This document shows, piece by piece, positions 7,812-16,038 of a stretch of DNA of 64,000 bases. Numbering within the stretch: position 1 is the first letter of the stretch; every line of letters begins with the position of its first letter. The notes beneath the pieces were generated by a model. That model was not told where the DNA came from. It searched no databases and saw nothing but the letters and a program-made list of their open reading frames with translations. This stretch comes from Sphingobium herbicidovorans (lineage in GTDB: Bacteria; Pseudomonadota; Alphaproteobacteria; Sphingomonadales; Sphingomonadaceae). The position numbers were made by a program, and so were the translations under genes. Location of the stretch: the NCBI RefSeq assembly GCF_002080435.1, contig NZ_CP020538.1:558001-622000 (forward strand), given 5' to 3'.

Positions 7812-8519
7812 TCAGGCCACCTTTGTGGCGACTTCCTGCACTTCGTCGGGATCGCGCAGCACATAGCCCCGACCCCAGACGGTCTCGATGTAATTATCGC
7901 CGCTACACGCCAGCGCCAGCTTCTTGCGCAGCTTGCAGATGAAGACGTCGATGATCTTCAACTCAGGCTCGTCCATGCCGCCATAAAGGTGGTTCAGGAA
8001 CATTTCCTTGGTCAGCGTGGTGCCCTTGCGAAGCGAGAGCAGCTCCAGCATCGCATATTCCTTGCCGGTAAGATGAACGCGATTACCGTCCACTTCTACC
8101 GTCTTGGCATCGAGATTCACGGCGAGCTTGCCAGTGCGGATGACCGACTGCGAATGCCCCTTGGAACGGCGCACTACAGCATGAATGCGCGCGATCAATT
8201 CTTCGCGATGAAAAGGCTTTGTCACATAGTCGTCGGCGCCAAAACCGAAGGAGCGGACCTTGCTATCCATTTCGGCAATGCCGGACAGTATCAGCACCGG
8301 CGTCTGCACCTTGGCCGCTCTCAGCTTCTTGAGCACATCATAGCCGTGCATGTCAGGCAGGTTGAGATCCAGGCAGATGATATCGTAATCATACAGCTTG
8401 CCCAGATCCAGGCCTTCCTCGCCCAGATCAGTCGTGTAGACGTTAAAGCCCTCAGTCGTGAGCATCAGCTCGATCGCCTTGGCCGTCGTCGGTTCGTCTT
8501 CAATAAGCAGGACGCGCAT
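7812..8519 (-). CDS. ctrA: Cell cycle response regulator CtrA
   Basis: OmpR-type response regulator that controls cell-cycle, flagellar and motility genes in alphaproteobacteria. The 235-residue protein has a receiver domain with acidic residues E7/D8, phosphoacceptor Asp51 (ICLDLNLPD) and Lys in TKPF. A winged-helix domain follows, with the very conserved [49 protein letters not shown] pattern characteristic of CtrA. The C-terminus ends in Val-Ala, comparable to the hydrophobic ClpXP degron of Caulobacter CtrA. The upstream region carries five GANTC sites and a near-consensus CtrA box, so methylation-dependent and autoregulated expression is likely. Confidence 0.95.
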   Translation of the reverse strand: MRVLLIEDEPTTAKAIELMLTTEGFNVYTTDLGEEGLDLGKLYDYDIICLDLNLPDMHGYDVLKKLRAAKVQTPVLILSGIAEMDSKVRSFGFGADDYVTKPFHREELIARIHAVVRRSKGHSQSVIRTGKLAVNLDAKTVEVDGNRVHLTGKEYAMLELLSLRKGTTLTKEMFLNHLYGGMDEPELKIIDVFICKLRKKLALACSGDNYIETVWGRGYVLRDPDEVQEVATKVA

Positions 8520-8726
8520 GTGAAGCCCCTCTGTCCAATGCAGATCCGTAACCCCTCAGAACGGCGTCTGCTTCCATTCCATTAACCAAAAAACTTCTGA
8601 ACGACAAAGGTTAATTTTTCGCTAACCCGCAGAAATCCACGAGTCGCAATATTTGAATCACTTCGCGTGTTTTTATCGATAAATTGATTCACCCGAGTCA
8701 AGATGGATTCGGCTAGGCAACGATCA
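8520..8726 (-). promoter_or_regulatory. ctrA upstream region: five GANTC sites and a CtrA-like box
   Basis: Within 70 bp there are five GANTC sequences: 8641-8645, 8655-8659, 8686-8690, 8695-8699 and 8706-8710. GANTC is the CcrM methylation target, and in Caulobacter such a site lies in ctrA promoter P1. Nearer the gene, the minus strand reads TTAG-N7-TTAAC (8611-8625), one mismatch from the CtrA box TTAA-N7-TTAAC, and TTAACC also occurs at 8582-8587. The region therefore looks like a methylation-sensitive, autoregulated promoter. The exact -35 and -10 were not assigned. Confidence 0.75.
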
Positions 8727-9620
8727 TCAGCAACCGTGATTTTCCGCGATATAATCCAGCAGCGCCTTAACCCGCGCCGGGCGCAAACGAGAGGGCGGCG
8801 TAACCAAGTGAAGGCCGATCGGCGGCGGCCGCCAGTCGATCAATATTTCCTCAAGATCCCCCGACGCCAGCCCATCCATGACGATAAAATCGGGCAGTTG
8901 GGCGATCCCGACCCCCGCCCGTAAGGCAGGTAGCATCGCGTCACCGCTGTTGACCGTGAGCCGCGCCCTCACCTGGACCGTGACATTTTGCTGCCCCGGC
9001 CCCCCGAACCGCCAGACATCGGGTGTCGCAACATTGGCATAGCAAAGACAATCATGCTCGCCGAGGTCGGACGGATGCGTCGGCTTTCCACGCTCCGCCA
9101 AGTAACCAGGTGAAGCAATGACATGCATGTTGACGTCCGCCAATCGCCGGGCGCGCAAAGAACTGTCGGGCATGTCGGCAACCCGAATAGTGGCGTCAAG
9201 ACCCATTTCAATAATGTCGATGCGGGCATCGGAAAGGTGGAGATCCACATTAACCGCCGGGTGAAGCTTGGTGAACGCCGCGATCAGCGGGGCAATGCGG
9301 AGCAGACCGAAGCTCATGGGCGCGCCGAGACGAACGGTGCCGCTCAGTTCCGCGGTGTCATCCCGCGCAGCCTCTTCCGCCGCCTGCCCTTCGGCGAGAA
9401 TGCGGGCCGCGTGATCAGCCAGGCGCTTACCACTTTCAGTTAGAGCAAGTCGGCGGCTCGTCCGGCTGAACAGGCTGGTATCCAGATGTTGTTCAAGGCG
9501 CGTAACCGCTTTGGATACGGTCGCCTTGGAAACGCTCAGCGCCTTGGCGGCGTCAGTGAAACTCCGGTGCTCGACCACGGCCGCGAAAATGGCCCAGGCT
9601 TCGAAATCAGGAAGTCGCAT
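8727..9620 (-). CDS. LysR-family transcriptional regulator
   Basis: About 297 residues. The N-terminal winged helix-turn-helix reads FAAVVEHRSFTDAAKALSVSKATVSKAVTRLEQHLDTSLFSRTSRRLALTESG. The effector domain that follows (TVRLGAPMSFGLLRIAPLIAAF onward) resembles the CrgA/DsdC-like LysR subgroup. ATG at 9620 is preferred over the TTG at 9641 because homologues begin at the MRLPDFEAW type of sequence; no strong Shine-Dalgarno decides it. It is divergent from the pirin and wrbA genes, an arrangement common for a regulator of quinone or redox stress genes, with an inverted repeat between them. Confidence 0.9.
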   Translation of the reverse strand: MRLPDFEAWAIFAAVVEHRSFTDAAKALSVSKATVSKAVTRLEQHLDTSLFSRTSRRLALTESGKRLADHAARILAEGQAAEEAARDDTAELSGTVRLGAPMSFGLLRIAPLIAAFTKLHPAVNVDLHLSDARIDIIEMGLDATIRVADMPDSSLRARRLADVNMHVIASPGYLAERGKPTHPSDLGEHDCLCYANVATPDVWRFGGPGQQNVTVQVRARLTVNSGDAMLPALRAGVGIAQLPDFIVMDGLASGDLEEILIDWRPPPIGLHLVTPPSRLRPARVKALLDYIAENHGC

Positions 9621-9633
9621 AGGGGAAACAATC

Positions 9634-9661
9634 CGTTTCAATGATGCCTATTTCAGAAACG
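9634..9661. promoter_or_regulatory. Candidate LysR operator between divergent genes
   Basis: CGTTTC (9634-9639) and GAAACG (9656-9661) form an inverted repeat with a 16-bp spacer inside the LysR-pirin intergenic region. LysR operators are usually interrupted palindromes placed here, but no binding motif of this regulator is known, so the call is inferred from position. Confidence 0.35.
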
Positions 9662-9726
9662 ACCTTTGACGCTAAATTGACGGAGTGCAAGCGGGAAACA
9701 CTTCCCGCCTTCCTGGAGGCAACGCA

Positions 9727-10446
9727 ATGAATACGAGCGTGAAAAAGCATATCGAACGTCGCCCCTTCGCGTCGCTCGGCCATGCCGACCATGGCTGGCT
9801 GAATGCTCGTCACCACTTTTCCTTCGCCGATTATCATGATCCGGCCCGGATGGGATGGGGTGCGATACGCGTTTGGAACGACGATGAGATTGCCCCCAAC
9901 ACAGGCTTTCCCCCGCACCCTCACCGCGACATGGAAATAATCACCTATGTCCGCAAGGGCGCGATCACCCATCAGGACAGTCTGGGCAACACCGGCCGCA
10001 CCGAAGCGGGCGACGTCCAGGTAATGAGCGCCGGCACGGGCATTCGCCATTCCGAATATAATCTGGAAAGTGAAATGACAACGCTGTTCCAGATATGGAT
10101 CATCCCGAATGCGCCAGGCGGCGCACCCAGTTGGGGCGCCAAGCCGTTTCCGAAGGATGATCGTTCCGGGCGGTTGGTCGTACTGGCCAGCGGCTATGAA
10201 GAAGACCGAGAGGCGCTGCGCATCCGCGCCGATACTCGTCTGCTGGGTGGAACGGTGAAGGCTGGCGCTTCGGTAACCTACAATAGCGCTGATGGGCGCC
10301 ACCTCTATCTTGTCGCGGCAACGGGGCGGATAGAAATCGATGGCCAGATTTTCGAAGGTCGCGACGGCGCCGCTATTATCGGCGGAAGACCGATCACCGT
10401 GACTGCAATCGAAGATAGCGAAATCGTCCTGGTCGATAGCGCATAA
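9727..10446 (+). CDS. Pirin family protein (bicupin)
   Basis: A 239-residue protein with the pirin N-terminal cupin. The metal-binding pattern HPHRDMEIITYV supplies His-x-His, followed by DVQVMSAGTGIRHSE with a further His and Glu. Pirins of this type (YhhW-like) can oxidise quercetin-type flavonols or act as redox-sensing regulators; the sequence cannot say which. ATG at 9727 follows GGAGG. The C-terminal cupin (GASVTYNSADGRHLYLVAATG) is present. It lies downstream of the divergent LysR gene and upstream of wrbA, suggesting a redox-response unit. Confidence 0.9.
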   Translation: MNTSVKKHIERRPFASLGHADHGWLNARHHFSFADYHDPARMGWGAIRVWNDDEIAPNTGFPPHPHRDMEIITYVRKGAITHQDSLGNTGRTEAGDVQVMSAGTGIRHSEYNLESEMTTLFQIWIIPNAPGGAPSWGAKPFPKDDRSGRLVVLASGYEEDREALRIRADTRLLGGTVKAGASVTYNSADGRHLYLVAATGRIEIDGQIFEGRDGAAIIGGRPITVTAIEDSEIVLVDSA

Positions 10447-10456
10447 GCCTGGCGAA

Positions 10457-10491
10457 CGCCCGCTCTGTTCAACCCTTCCCACAAGCGGGCG
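10457..10491 (+). terminator. Hairpin between pirin and wrbA
   Basis: Perfect 8-bp inverted repeat CGCCCGCT/AGCGGGCG with a 19-nt loop, followed by a weak T stretch (ATTTTC). It may terminate or attenuate the pirin transcript before wrbA. Confidence 0.4.
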
Positions 10492-10551
10492 GTCGCATTT
10501 TCAAAGAAATCTTTTTTGGATCAATGCATTAGATCAATTGGAGAAACGCGC

Positions 10552-11151
10552 ATGGCAAAGGTTCTAGTCCTTTACTACTCTTCCTATGGGCATATTGAGG
10601 CCATGGCCAAGGCGGTGGCAGAAGGCGCTGCGGCGGCTGGGGCTCAAGTCGATATCAGACGAGTACCCGAAACAGCGCCGCTGGAAGTCGCAAAGAACGC
10701 CGGGTTCAAGCTGGATCAGGATGCGCCCGTAGCATCGGTAGCCGAGCTGGCGGATTATGACGCAATCATCATCGGCACCGGCACTCGCTTCGGGCGCATG
10801 TCTAGCCAGATGGCCGCCTTCCTCGATCAGGCGGGGGGCCTTTGGGCCCGAGGGGCGCTGAATGGCAAAGTGGGAGGCGCGTTCACCTCTACCGCCAGCC
10901 AGCACGGCGGACAGGAAACCACTCTCTTCTCTATCATCACGAACCTTCTGCATTTTGGGATGGTGATCGTAGGACTGGACTATGGCTTTGCTGGTCAGAC
11001 GGGCGTCGATAAAGTCCGGGGCGGCGCGCCTTATGGCGCGACCACGCTCGCAGACAGCGACGGCAGCCGTCAGCCGGATCAGGATGAACTTGACGGGGCC
11101 CGCTATCAGGGGCGGCGTATCGCCGAAACAGCGGCAAAGCTGCACGGTTAA
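10552..11151 (+). CDS. wrbA: NAD(P)H:quinone oxidoreductase, WrbA type
   Basis: A 199-residue flavodoxin-like enzyme that reduces quinones by two electrons and limits oxidative stress. It shows the FMN phosphate loop [14 protein letters not shown] at the N-terminus, then the [50 protein letters not shown] blocks typical of WrbA, and a C-terminal dimer region. ATG 10552 is preceded by TTGGAGAAACG. The direct repeat GATCAAT at 10519 and 10532 lies just upstream and could be a regulator site. It ends before a strong terminator. Confidence 0.95.
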   Translation: MAKVLVLYYSSYGHIEAMAKAVAEGAAAAGAQVDIRRVPETAPLEVAKNAGFKLDQDAPVASVAELADYDAIIIGTGTRFGRMSSQMAAFLDQAGGLWARGALNGKVGGAFTSTASQHGGQETTLFSIITNLLHFGMVIVGLDYGFAGQTGVDKVRGGAPYGATTLADSDGSRQPDQDELDGARYQGRRIAETAAKLHG

Positions 11152-11212
11152 ACACTCGCTGCACGCCCCTCTCGGTGTGGCGGTTGAGCCTTGGGTCGCA
11201 AGGCGCAACGAT

Positions 11213-11252
11213 GGGGCCGACAAACCAGATAAGGACGTCGGCCCCTTTTTTT
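11213..11252 (+). terminator. Strong rho-independent terminator
   Basis: GGGGCCGAC (11213-11221) pairs with GTCGGCCCC (11237-11245) and is followed by seven T residues (11246-11252). It lies 62 bp after wrbA and 4 bp before the end of the convergent acyltransferase gene. Confidence 0.9.
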
Positions 11253-11255
11253 GGC

Positions 11256-12242
11256 TCAAAGAAACAATCTACGTCCCCATGGACTGGCGCGGAAGATATA
11301 GTAGGCGGCGATAGGGCCTAACAGCGCATGAAGCAGCAACCAGGGCTTGGCGAGATACGGGGTCAAATAGTGGATGACCGCGACATGCAGATACATGATC
11401 GCAAGCGAGGCGCGCCCAACCCCAGCCAGCCATCCGGCAAAGGAAGAAATCCGCACGGATAGGCGAAAGACAAGCAGCGCGCTGGCAACGCCCGACGCGA
11501 TTGACAGCATGGGCATGCCATAATCCGCCGCCTTCATGTTCAGCGTCGGCAGTAATCCAGAAAGCCCGGCAAGCGACAGCATTGTCAAAGGCCACCACAT
11601 CCACCGCCGCCACGACACCCGTTGCGCTATCGCGCCCAGCCAAAGAAGCGCCAAACCCATAGGCACGGTAAGCAGGCCCAGGACCGACACCTGGGTCAAC
11701 TTCCCGAGCAGATACCCGCCGAGAAAGGCGGGGACGATCGCCACGGCCCAGCGGCAATCAAGCGGATCAGGCCAACGGACGTAAAGTGCGTTGAACAGAA
11801 TGCGGGACACCATCAGGCAAGGCACGAACCAGAAAATCGTATAAGGGCCGCTCAACCAGGACCCGCCGAGCAGCAAAGGCAGCAGATCCTGTGGCCGCAG
11901 GTTAAAGATGGGGCGGTTGCCTTTCAGCGGCTCGATAACCTGGTCCGCGACAAAAAGCAGCGCGAGATATGCCGCATAGGGGCGCATCTGCGAAACCAGC
12001 TGCCTTATCGCGAAACGTCTGGGTGACTGTGGGCGTGATAAAAATCCCGACAACAAAAAGAATAGCGGCATGTGGAAACTGTAGACCGCATCGCGCAAGG
12101 GGCCCCGCGTCCATACATGTCCCACCACCACGGCAATGATGCCGATGCCGCGCGCGACATCAATCCACTCGAGTCGGCCGCCGCCCCGCACCCATTCAGA
12201 CGGGGCGAAGGTGGACCCTGTGCTGTCCCCCCTGTTCTCCAT
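11256..12242 (-). CDS. Acyltransferase family 3 membrane protein
   Basis: About 328 residues with 9-10 predicted membrane spans. The N-terminus carries the acyltransferase-3 signature: RLEWIDVARGIGIIAVVVGHVW, with the conserved Arg and His, then FHMPLFFLLSGFL. The family O-acetylates or acylates sugars and exopolysaccharides at the cytoplasmic membrane. The ATG at 12242 is taken as start; an in-frame GTG at 12251 is possible. It is divergent from the RluA-type gene, and their upstream regions nearly abut. It stands about 7.7 kb from the XrtA region, so a link to its polysaccharide is only a guess. Confidence 0.85.
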   Translation of the reverse strand: MENRGDSTGSTFAPSEWVRGGGRLEWIDVARGIGIIAVVVGHVWTRGPLRDAVYSFHMPLFFLLSGFLSRPQSPRRFAIRQLVSQMRPYAAYLALLFVADQVIEPLKGNRPIFNLRPQDLLPLLLGGSWLSGPYTIFWFVPCLMVSRILFNALYVRWPDPLDCRWAVAIVPAFLGGYLLGKLTQVSVLGLLTVPMGLALLWLGAIAQRVSWRRWMWWPLTMLSLAGLSGLLPTLNMKAADYGMPMLSIASGVASALLVFRLSVRISSFAGWLAGVGRASLAIMYLHVAVIHYLTPYLAKPWLLLHALLGPIAAYYIFRASPWGRRLFL

Positions 12243-12261
12243 AGCGTCCACGCCCTATAGG

Positions 12262-12984
12262 ATGCTGCGCGCGCGTCAATCATTCCCCTTTGTCCGGATC
12301 AAACCCTTGTCCTTGCTACATGACCGAGTTCTTTTCATTGATGGTGAAGCGATCATTCTGGACAAGCCCTCCGGCCTGCCGGTGGATGCGCCGCGCGACG
12401 GATCGCTGAGTTTGGAAAATCATCTTTCCTCGCTCACCTTCGGCTTTCAACGCTGGCCGCTGCCAGTCCATCGGCTCGACCGGGACACAAGCGGTTGCCT
12501 GCTGTTGGCCCGCAACCCCAAGGCACATAAGCGTTATGCCGCCGCGTTCGAGGCTGGGACAGTCCAGAAACGCTATGTCGCGGTGGTGGAGGGAGTGCCG
12601 GATGCGGAGACCGGAACTATCGAACTCTCTCTTAAAAAGGTCAGCAGCGCAGCCAAGGGCTGGCGGATGATCGCCGCGAAAGATGGAAAATCGGCGGTCA
12701 CCGAGTGGCGCAAACTGGCGGAGCAGGACGGTCGCGCGCTCATCATCTTTACGCCCCGCACCGGCAGAACGCACCAGATCCGTGCCCATACACTGCATGG
12801 CATGGGATTTGGCATAGCAGGCGATCCGGTCTATGGCAGTGGCGAGGGACCGATGCTGTTGCACAGCCGCTTCCTCAGCATGCCGCGCGCCGGCAAGGCT
12901 CCGGCCGAAGCAACCGCTCCTCTGCCCGTGACCTTCAGTACGGCGGGGTTTGGACCTGAGTATCTGGACGATGCCGGACTTTGA
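12262..12984 (+). CDS. RluA-family pseudouridine synthase
   Basis: About 240 residues with the pseudouridine synthase core. The N-terminal VLFIDGEAIILDKPSGLPV strand and the catalytic motif HRLDRDTSGCLLLA supply the Asp nucleophile, and RTGRTHQIRAH follows. No S4 RNA-binding domain precedes the core, so it resembles the short RluA/RluC-like enzymes that modify rRNA or tRNA. The target uridine cannot be read from sequence. Start ATG 12262 is chosen; a TTG at 12308 closer to the domain is possible. It overlaps arfB by 14 bp. Confidence 0.88.
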   Translation: MLRARQSFPFVRIKPLSLLHDRVLFIDGEAIILDKPSGLPVDAPRDGSLSLENHLSSLTFGFQRWPLPVHRLDRDTSGCLLLARNPKAHKRYAAAFEAGTVQKRYVAVVEGVPDAETGTIELSLKKVSSAAKGWRMIAAKDGKSAVTEWRKLAEQDGRALIIFTPRTGRTHQIRAHTLHGMGFGIAGDPVYGSGEGPMLLHSRFLSMPRAGKAPAEATAPLPVTFSTAGFGPEYLDDAGL

Positions 12985-13375
12985 TATTCCTGAAGAAGCG
13001 CTGCAGGAGCGTTTCATCACCGCAGGCGGTCCGGGCGGGCAGAACGTCAACAAGGTCGCTACGGCAGTGCAGTTGCGAGTGGACATCTACAAACTTGGCC
13101 TGCCGATCAATGCCTTTCGCAAGATGAAGGAACTGGCAGGATCGCGACTGACTTCGGGCGGCGAAGTCGTGATCCAGGCGTCCCGCTTCCGCACGCAGGA
13201 GGCCAATCGACAGGACGCGCGCGATCGGCTGATCCAGATGATTGTGCAGGCGCATAAGCGCGACGCCCGGCGGGTTGCAACCAAGCCGGGAAAGGCCGCC
13301 AAGGCGCGCCGGGTGGATGCGAAGAAAGCACGAAGTTCAGTGAAGCAGGGACGCGGAAAAGTGCGATTGGATTAG
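12971..13375 (+). CDS. arfB: Alternative ribosome-rescue factor ArfB (peptidyl-tRNA hydrolase)
   Basis: Releases ribosomes stalled on non-stop mRNA by hydrolysing peptidyl-tRNA. The 134-residue protein has the release-factor GGQ motif at 22-24 (ITAGGPGGQNVNKV) and lacks codon-recognition domains. It ends in a long basic, lysine/arginine-rich tail (RRVATKPGKAAKARRVDAKKARSS) that in ArfB threads into the empty mRNA channel. ATG 12971 lies inside the end of the RluA-type gene, so the two are probably translationally coupled. Confidence 0.94.
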   Translation: MPDFDIPEEALQERFITAGGPGGQNVNKVATAVQLRVDIYKLGLPINAFRKMKELAGSRLTSGGEVVIQASRFRTQEANRQDARDRLIQMIVQAHKRDARRVATKPGKAAKARRVDAKKARSSVKQGRGKVRLD

Positions 13376-13443
13376 GGCGCACTTTTTGGAGCAACCTGGG
13401 TTCTTGACGACGACCTCGGCGAAGATCGGAAGGATGACCGGCG

Positions 13444-13929
13444 ATGTTTGATTTTTCCGCCCCTGCATCAGGCAACAAGAGCGCGCTTTACAAAGATCTG
13501 CTCTCGGCCGCTGAGGCGGTAACGTGCGGAGAACCGGACGGGATCGCCAATATGGCCAATGTTGCCGCCCTGATCTGGCAATATCTGCCGGATCTGAATT
13601 GGGCGGGGTTTTACCGCATGGTGGACGGCGAACTGGTGCTGGGACCTTTCCAGGGCAAGCCAGCCTGCATACGCATCGCTTTGGGTAAGGGCGTCTGCGG
13701 AACGGCGGCAGCGCTGGCAGAAACCCAACTGGTGGACGATGTCCACAGCTTTCCCGGCCACATCGCCTGCGATGCTGCAAGCGCTTCGGAAATCGTGGTT
13801 CCTGCACGCATCGAGGATCGTGTGATTGCAGTCCTTGATCTCGACAGTCCGATACCGGCCCGCTTCGACGCCGTCGATCAGCAAGGTCTGGAGGCGCTGG
13901 TCGAACGGATTGCAATGCGTATCACCTGA
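13444..13929 (+). CDS. msrC: Free methionine-(R)-sulfoxide reductase, GAF type
   Basis: Reduces free methionine-R-sulfoxide using thioredoxin. The 161-residue single GAF domain has the three redox cysteines at positions 75, 85 and 109. Their 10- and 24-residue spacing equals that of the E. coli enzyme (84, 94, 118). The flanking motifs NWAGFYR, GKGVCGTAA and SEIVVPA are all present. The gene stands alone on the plus strand with 68 bp before it. Assignment is strong because both domain and cysteine spacing match. Confidence 0.94.
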   Translation: MFDFSAPASGNKSALYKDLLSAAEAVTCGEPDGIANMANVAALIWQYLPDLNWAGFYRMVDGELVLGPFQGKPACIRIALGKGVCGTAAALAETQLVDDVHSFPGHIACDAASASEIVVPARIEDRVIAVLDLDSPIPARFDAVDQQGLEALVERIAMRIT

Positions 13930-14059
13930 CACACACTGACCTGTTTCGGGACAAGTTACTTTCTTTCCGCGCGTGGATCGCCGGAGATGATCATGCTAAA
14001 CAAAGCGTTAACAATGGGCTGTGCGAACGGCTTGCTTGCACGCGACGGGGAGTTTTAGC

Positions 14060-14914
14060 ATGCGGACTTGGAGCATCATGCTGGCGAGCGCCAGCGTCAC
14101 TCTTGGCCTTTCGGTGCCGGCTGCAGCAGGCGAAGCCATTCCCGGAGGCATCGCAGCGTCCGTGATGGGCAAAAGCTTCACCGGCCCTCGACTTCGGCAT
14201 GGGGGAATGCCTGCGGGATCGATCATGCATCGCTGGGGGCCGCGCTTTCAGGGACGCTGGCATGCTGGCTGGCATGCGCCCGGCGGTTGGGCGGCCTATA
14301 GGCGCCCCGTAATCGGTTACGTTTTGCCCGCTTACTGGTCAAATCCCTATTATCGCCTGGGCAACTATCACGGCTATGGTCTGCCCGCCCCGATGAATGG
14401 CTATTCCTGGTCCCGCTATTATGATGACGCCGTGATGGTGGATCGTCGGGGACGCGTACGGGACCATCGCAGCGGCATCGATTGGGATGGTCAGGAACGC
14501 AATGGCGTGCAACCCGGCATGCCTTATGACGATGATGTCACCGCACATGACGGCTCACCGCCACCGCCTCACGAATATGAGGGACGCTGGACCGGCACAT
14601 GGACAGATGACAAAGGCCGCAGGGTCAGCGGCGAATATGAAGGCCGTTTCGAAGGCGAGGCGCGGAGCAGTTACGGCGTCGATTATGATGCTCAGGCCTA
14701 TGCTCCCCCGCCGGCGACCGTGCGCCATACCGGTACGGTCCAGCCGGTCGTGACCACCACGCACGCGCCCGGTTACTTTGCTGGCGGATATTATTTTCCG
14801 GGCGCGACAACGACCACGGTGGTGGTGACGCCGACAGTAACGAAAACTACCTATGTGAGCGAGGTCTCAGGCCATCGGAGCCATGCAGCGCGGCGCAAAT
14901 GCAACTGTAAATAG
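14060..14914 (+). CDS. RcnB-like periplasmic protein
   Basis: A 284-residue exported protein with signal peptide MRTWSIMLASASVTLGLSVPAAA. The middle holds the RcnB-type block (VIGYVLPAYWSNPYYRLGNYHGYGLPAPMNGYSWSRYYDDAVMVDRRGRV), aromatic and Tyr/Gly-rich. In enterobacteria RcnB maintains nickel/cobalt homeostasis; in sphingomonads these proteins are common and uncharacterised. The C-terminal third is low complexity, with Thr/Val repeats (TTTTVVVTPTVTKTT) and a basic tail. Start ATG 14060 follows GGGGAG. A possible 21-residue reading frame (13993-14058) precedes it directly. Confidence 0.72.
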   Translation: MRTWSIMLASASVTLGLSVPAAAGEAIPGGIAASVMGKSFTGPRLRHGGMPAGSIMHRWGPRFQGRWHAGWHAPGGWAAYRRPVIGYVLPAYWSNPYYRLGNYHGYGLPAPMNGYSWSRYYDDAVMVDRRGRVRDHRSGIDWDGQERNGVQPGMPYDDDVTAHDGSPPPPHEYEGRWTGTWTDDKGRRVSGEYEGRFEGEARSSYGVDYDAQAYAPPPATVRHTGTVQPVVTTTHAPGYFAGGYYFPGATTTTVVVTPTVTKTTYVSEVSGHRSHAARRKCNCK

Positions 14915-15097
14915 CTCGATGGCTTCGCCGCTCCGCGCCCCAATTTGATTGGAAAGGGAGTAAGAGCCGCAGTCCATCATAGATGGATCGGGGGCACTAG
15001 CGTAGATAGCTACATGGGCATTATCTGGGGGCGTTCGTCCGCGATCCTTACGGTGGCGAAGTGAGCGCCTATTCCCTCATCGCTTCCGCCAATAAGT

Positions 15098-15916
15098 CTA
15101 TTTCCGGAATATGCCTGCCAGTTCCATAGGCAACGGCGGCTCATCCCGTGGTAAAACACCGCGAATTGCCTGTGCCTGCTCCTGCGGCTCAAAACGCATC
15201 CAACCGCTGCGGCTTAACTTTTCCAAGGGGCGATAGAGGACCTTGTACTGCATCCGCTGCGACCCCTCGACCCAATAGCCGAGATAAACATAGGGTAGCC
15301 CTGCCTTCGCCGCGCGCAGGATGTGATCCATAATGATAAAGTTGCCTAAGCCCTTTCGCTGCTCAAGCTCTGTGTCGAAAAAGCTGTATATCATCGACAG
15401 CCCGTCACCCTGCCGATCGGTCAGGCAGGCGCCGATCAATCTGCCAGGGCGGCCATTTTCACCTGGTTCGCGATATTCGACGACATGACTTTCGACGGGA
15501 GTCTGCTCGACCATGTCGGCAAAATCCATCTCATCCATCTCGGTCATACCACCACCCGGATGGCGAGCGCGAAGGTAACGCTGAAGCAGTTCGAACTGCT
15601 CCTCGGTCGACCAAGGCTTGCACGCGGTCACGATAAGGTCGCTGTTTCGGCGGATGAGCTTGCGCTGGGTCGCGTTGGGCGTGAATTCACCTGCGACCAC
15701 GCGAACCGACACGCAGGCAGAGCAATCGGCACAACTCGGGCGATAGGCTACATTCTGGCTACGGCGAAAACCGATGCGGCCAAGGGCATCATTAAGCTCA
15801 GCCGCATTGTCGCCGTTAAGTTCGGTAAAAACCTTCCGCTCGCTCCGTCCCGGCAGATAGGGACACGGGCTGGGATTGGTCACGAAAAAGCGCGGGAAAC
15901 GAAATGGTGCGCTCAC
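15098..15916 (-). CDS. bpt: Aspartate/glutamate leucyltransferase (Bpt)
   Basis: Transfers leucine from Leu-tRNA to N-terminal Asp or Glu of proteins, marking them for ClpAP degradation by the N-degron pathway. The 272-residue protein has the ATE N-terminal Cys motif ([14 protein letters not shown]) and the C-terminal domain with [31 protein letters not shown]. The GTG at 15916 is the preferred start: it gives [23 protein letters not shown], the usual N-terminus, and GGAG lies 8 nt upstream. A TTG at 15946 would add ten atypical residues. Confidence 0.93.
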   Translation of the reverse strand: MSAPFRFPRFFVTNPSPCPYLPGRSERKVFTELNGDNAAELNDALGRIGFRRSQNVAYRPSCADCSACVSVRVVAGEFTPNATQRKLIRRNSDLIVTACKPWSTEEQFELLQRYLRARHPGGGMTEMDEMDFADMVEQTPVESHVVEYREPGENGRPGRLIGACLTDRQGDGLSMIYSFFDTELEQRKGLGNFIIMDHILRAAKAGLPYVYLGYWVEGSQRMQYKVLYRPLEKLSRSGWMRFEPQEQAQAIRGVLPRDEPPLPMELAGIFRK

Positions 15917-16038
15917 GCCACGATCTCCGTCAAAACGCTGCGCCAAACTTGAGTCATGGGCAGACTATGACGTCCGCAGCCTTCCATGAAAAGTCCATTT
16001 ACCACGAAAAAAATGCGCACTCCCGCGTAGGCGGCCGG

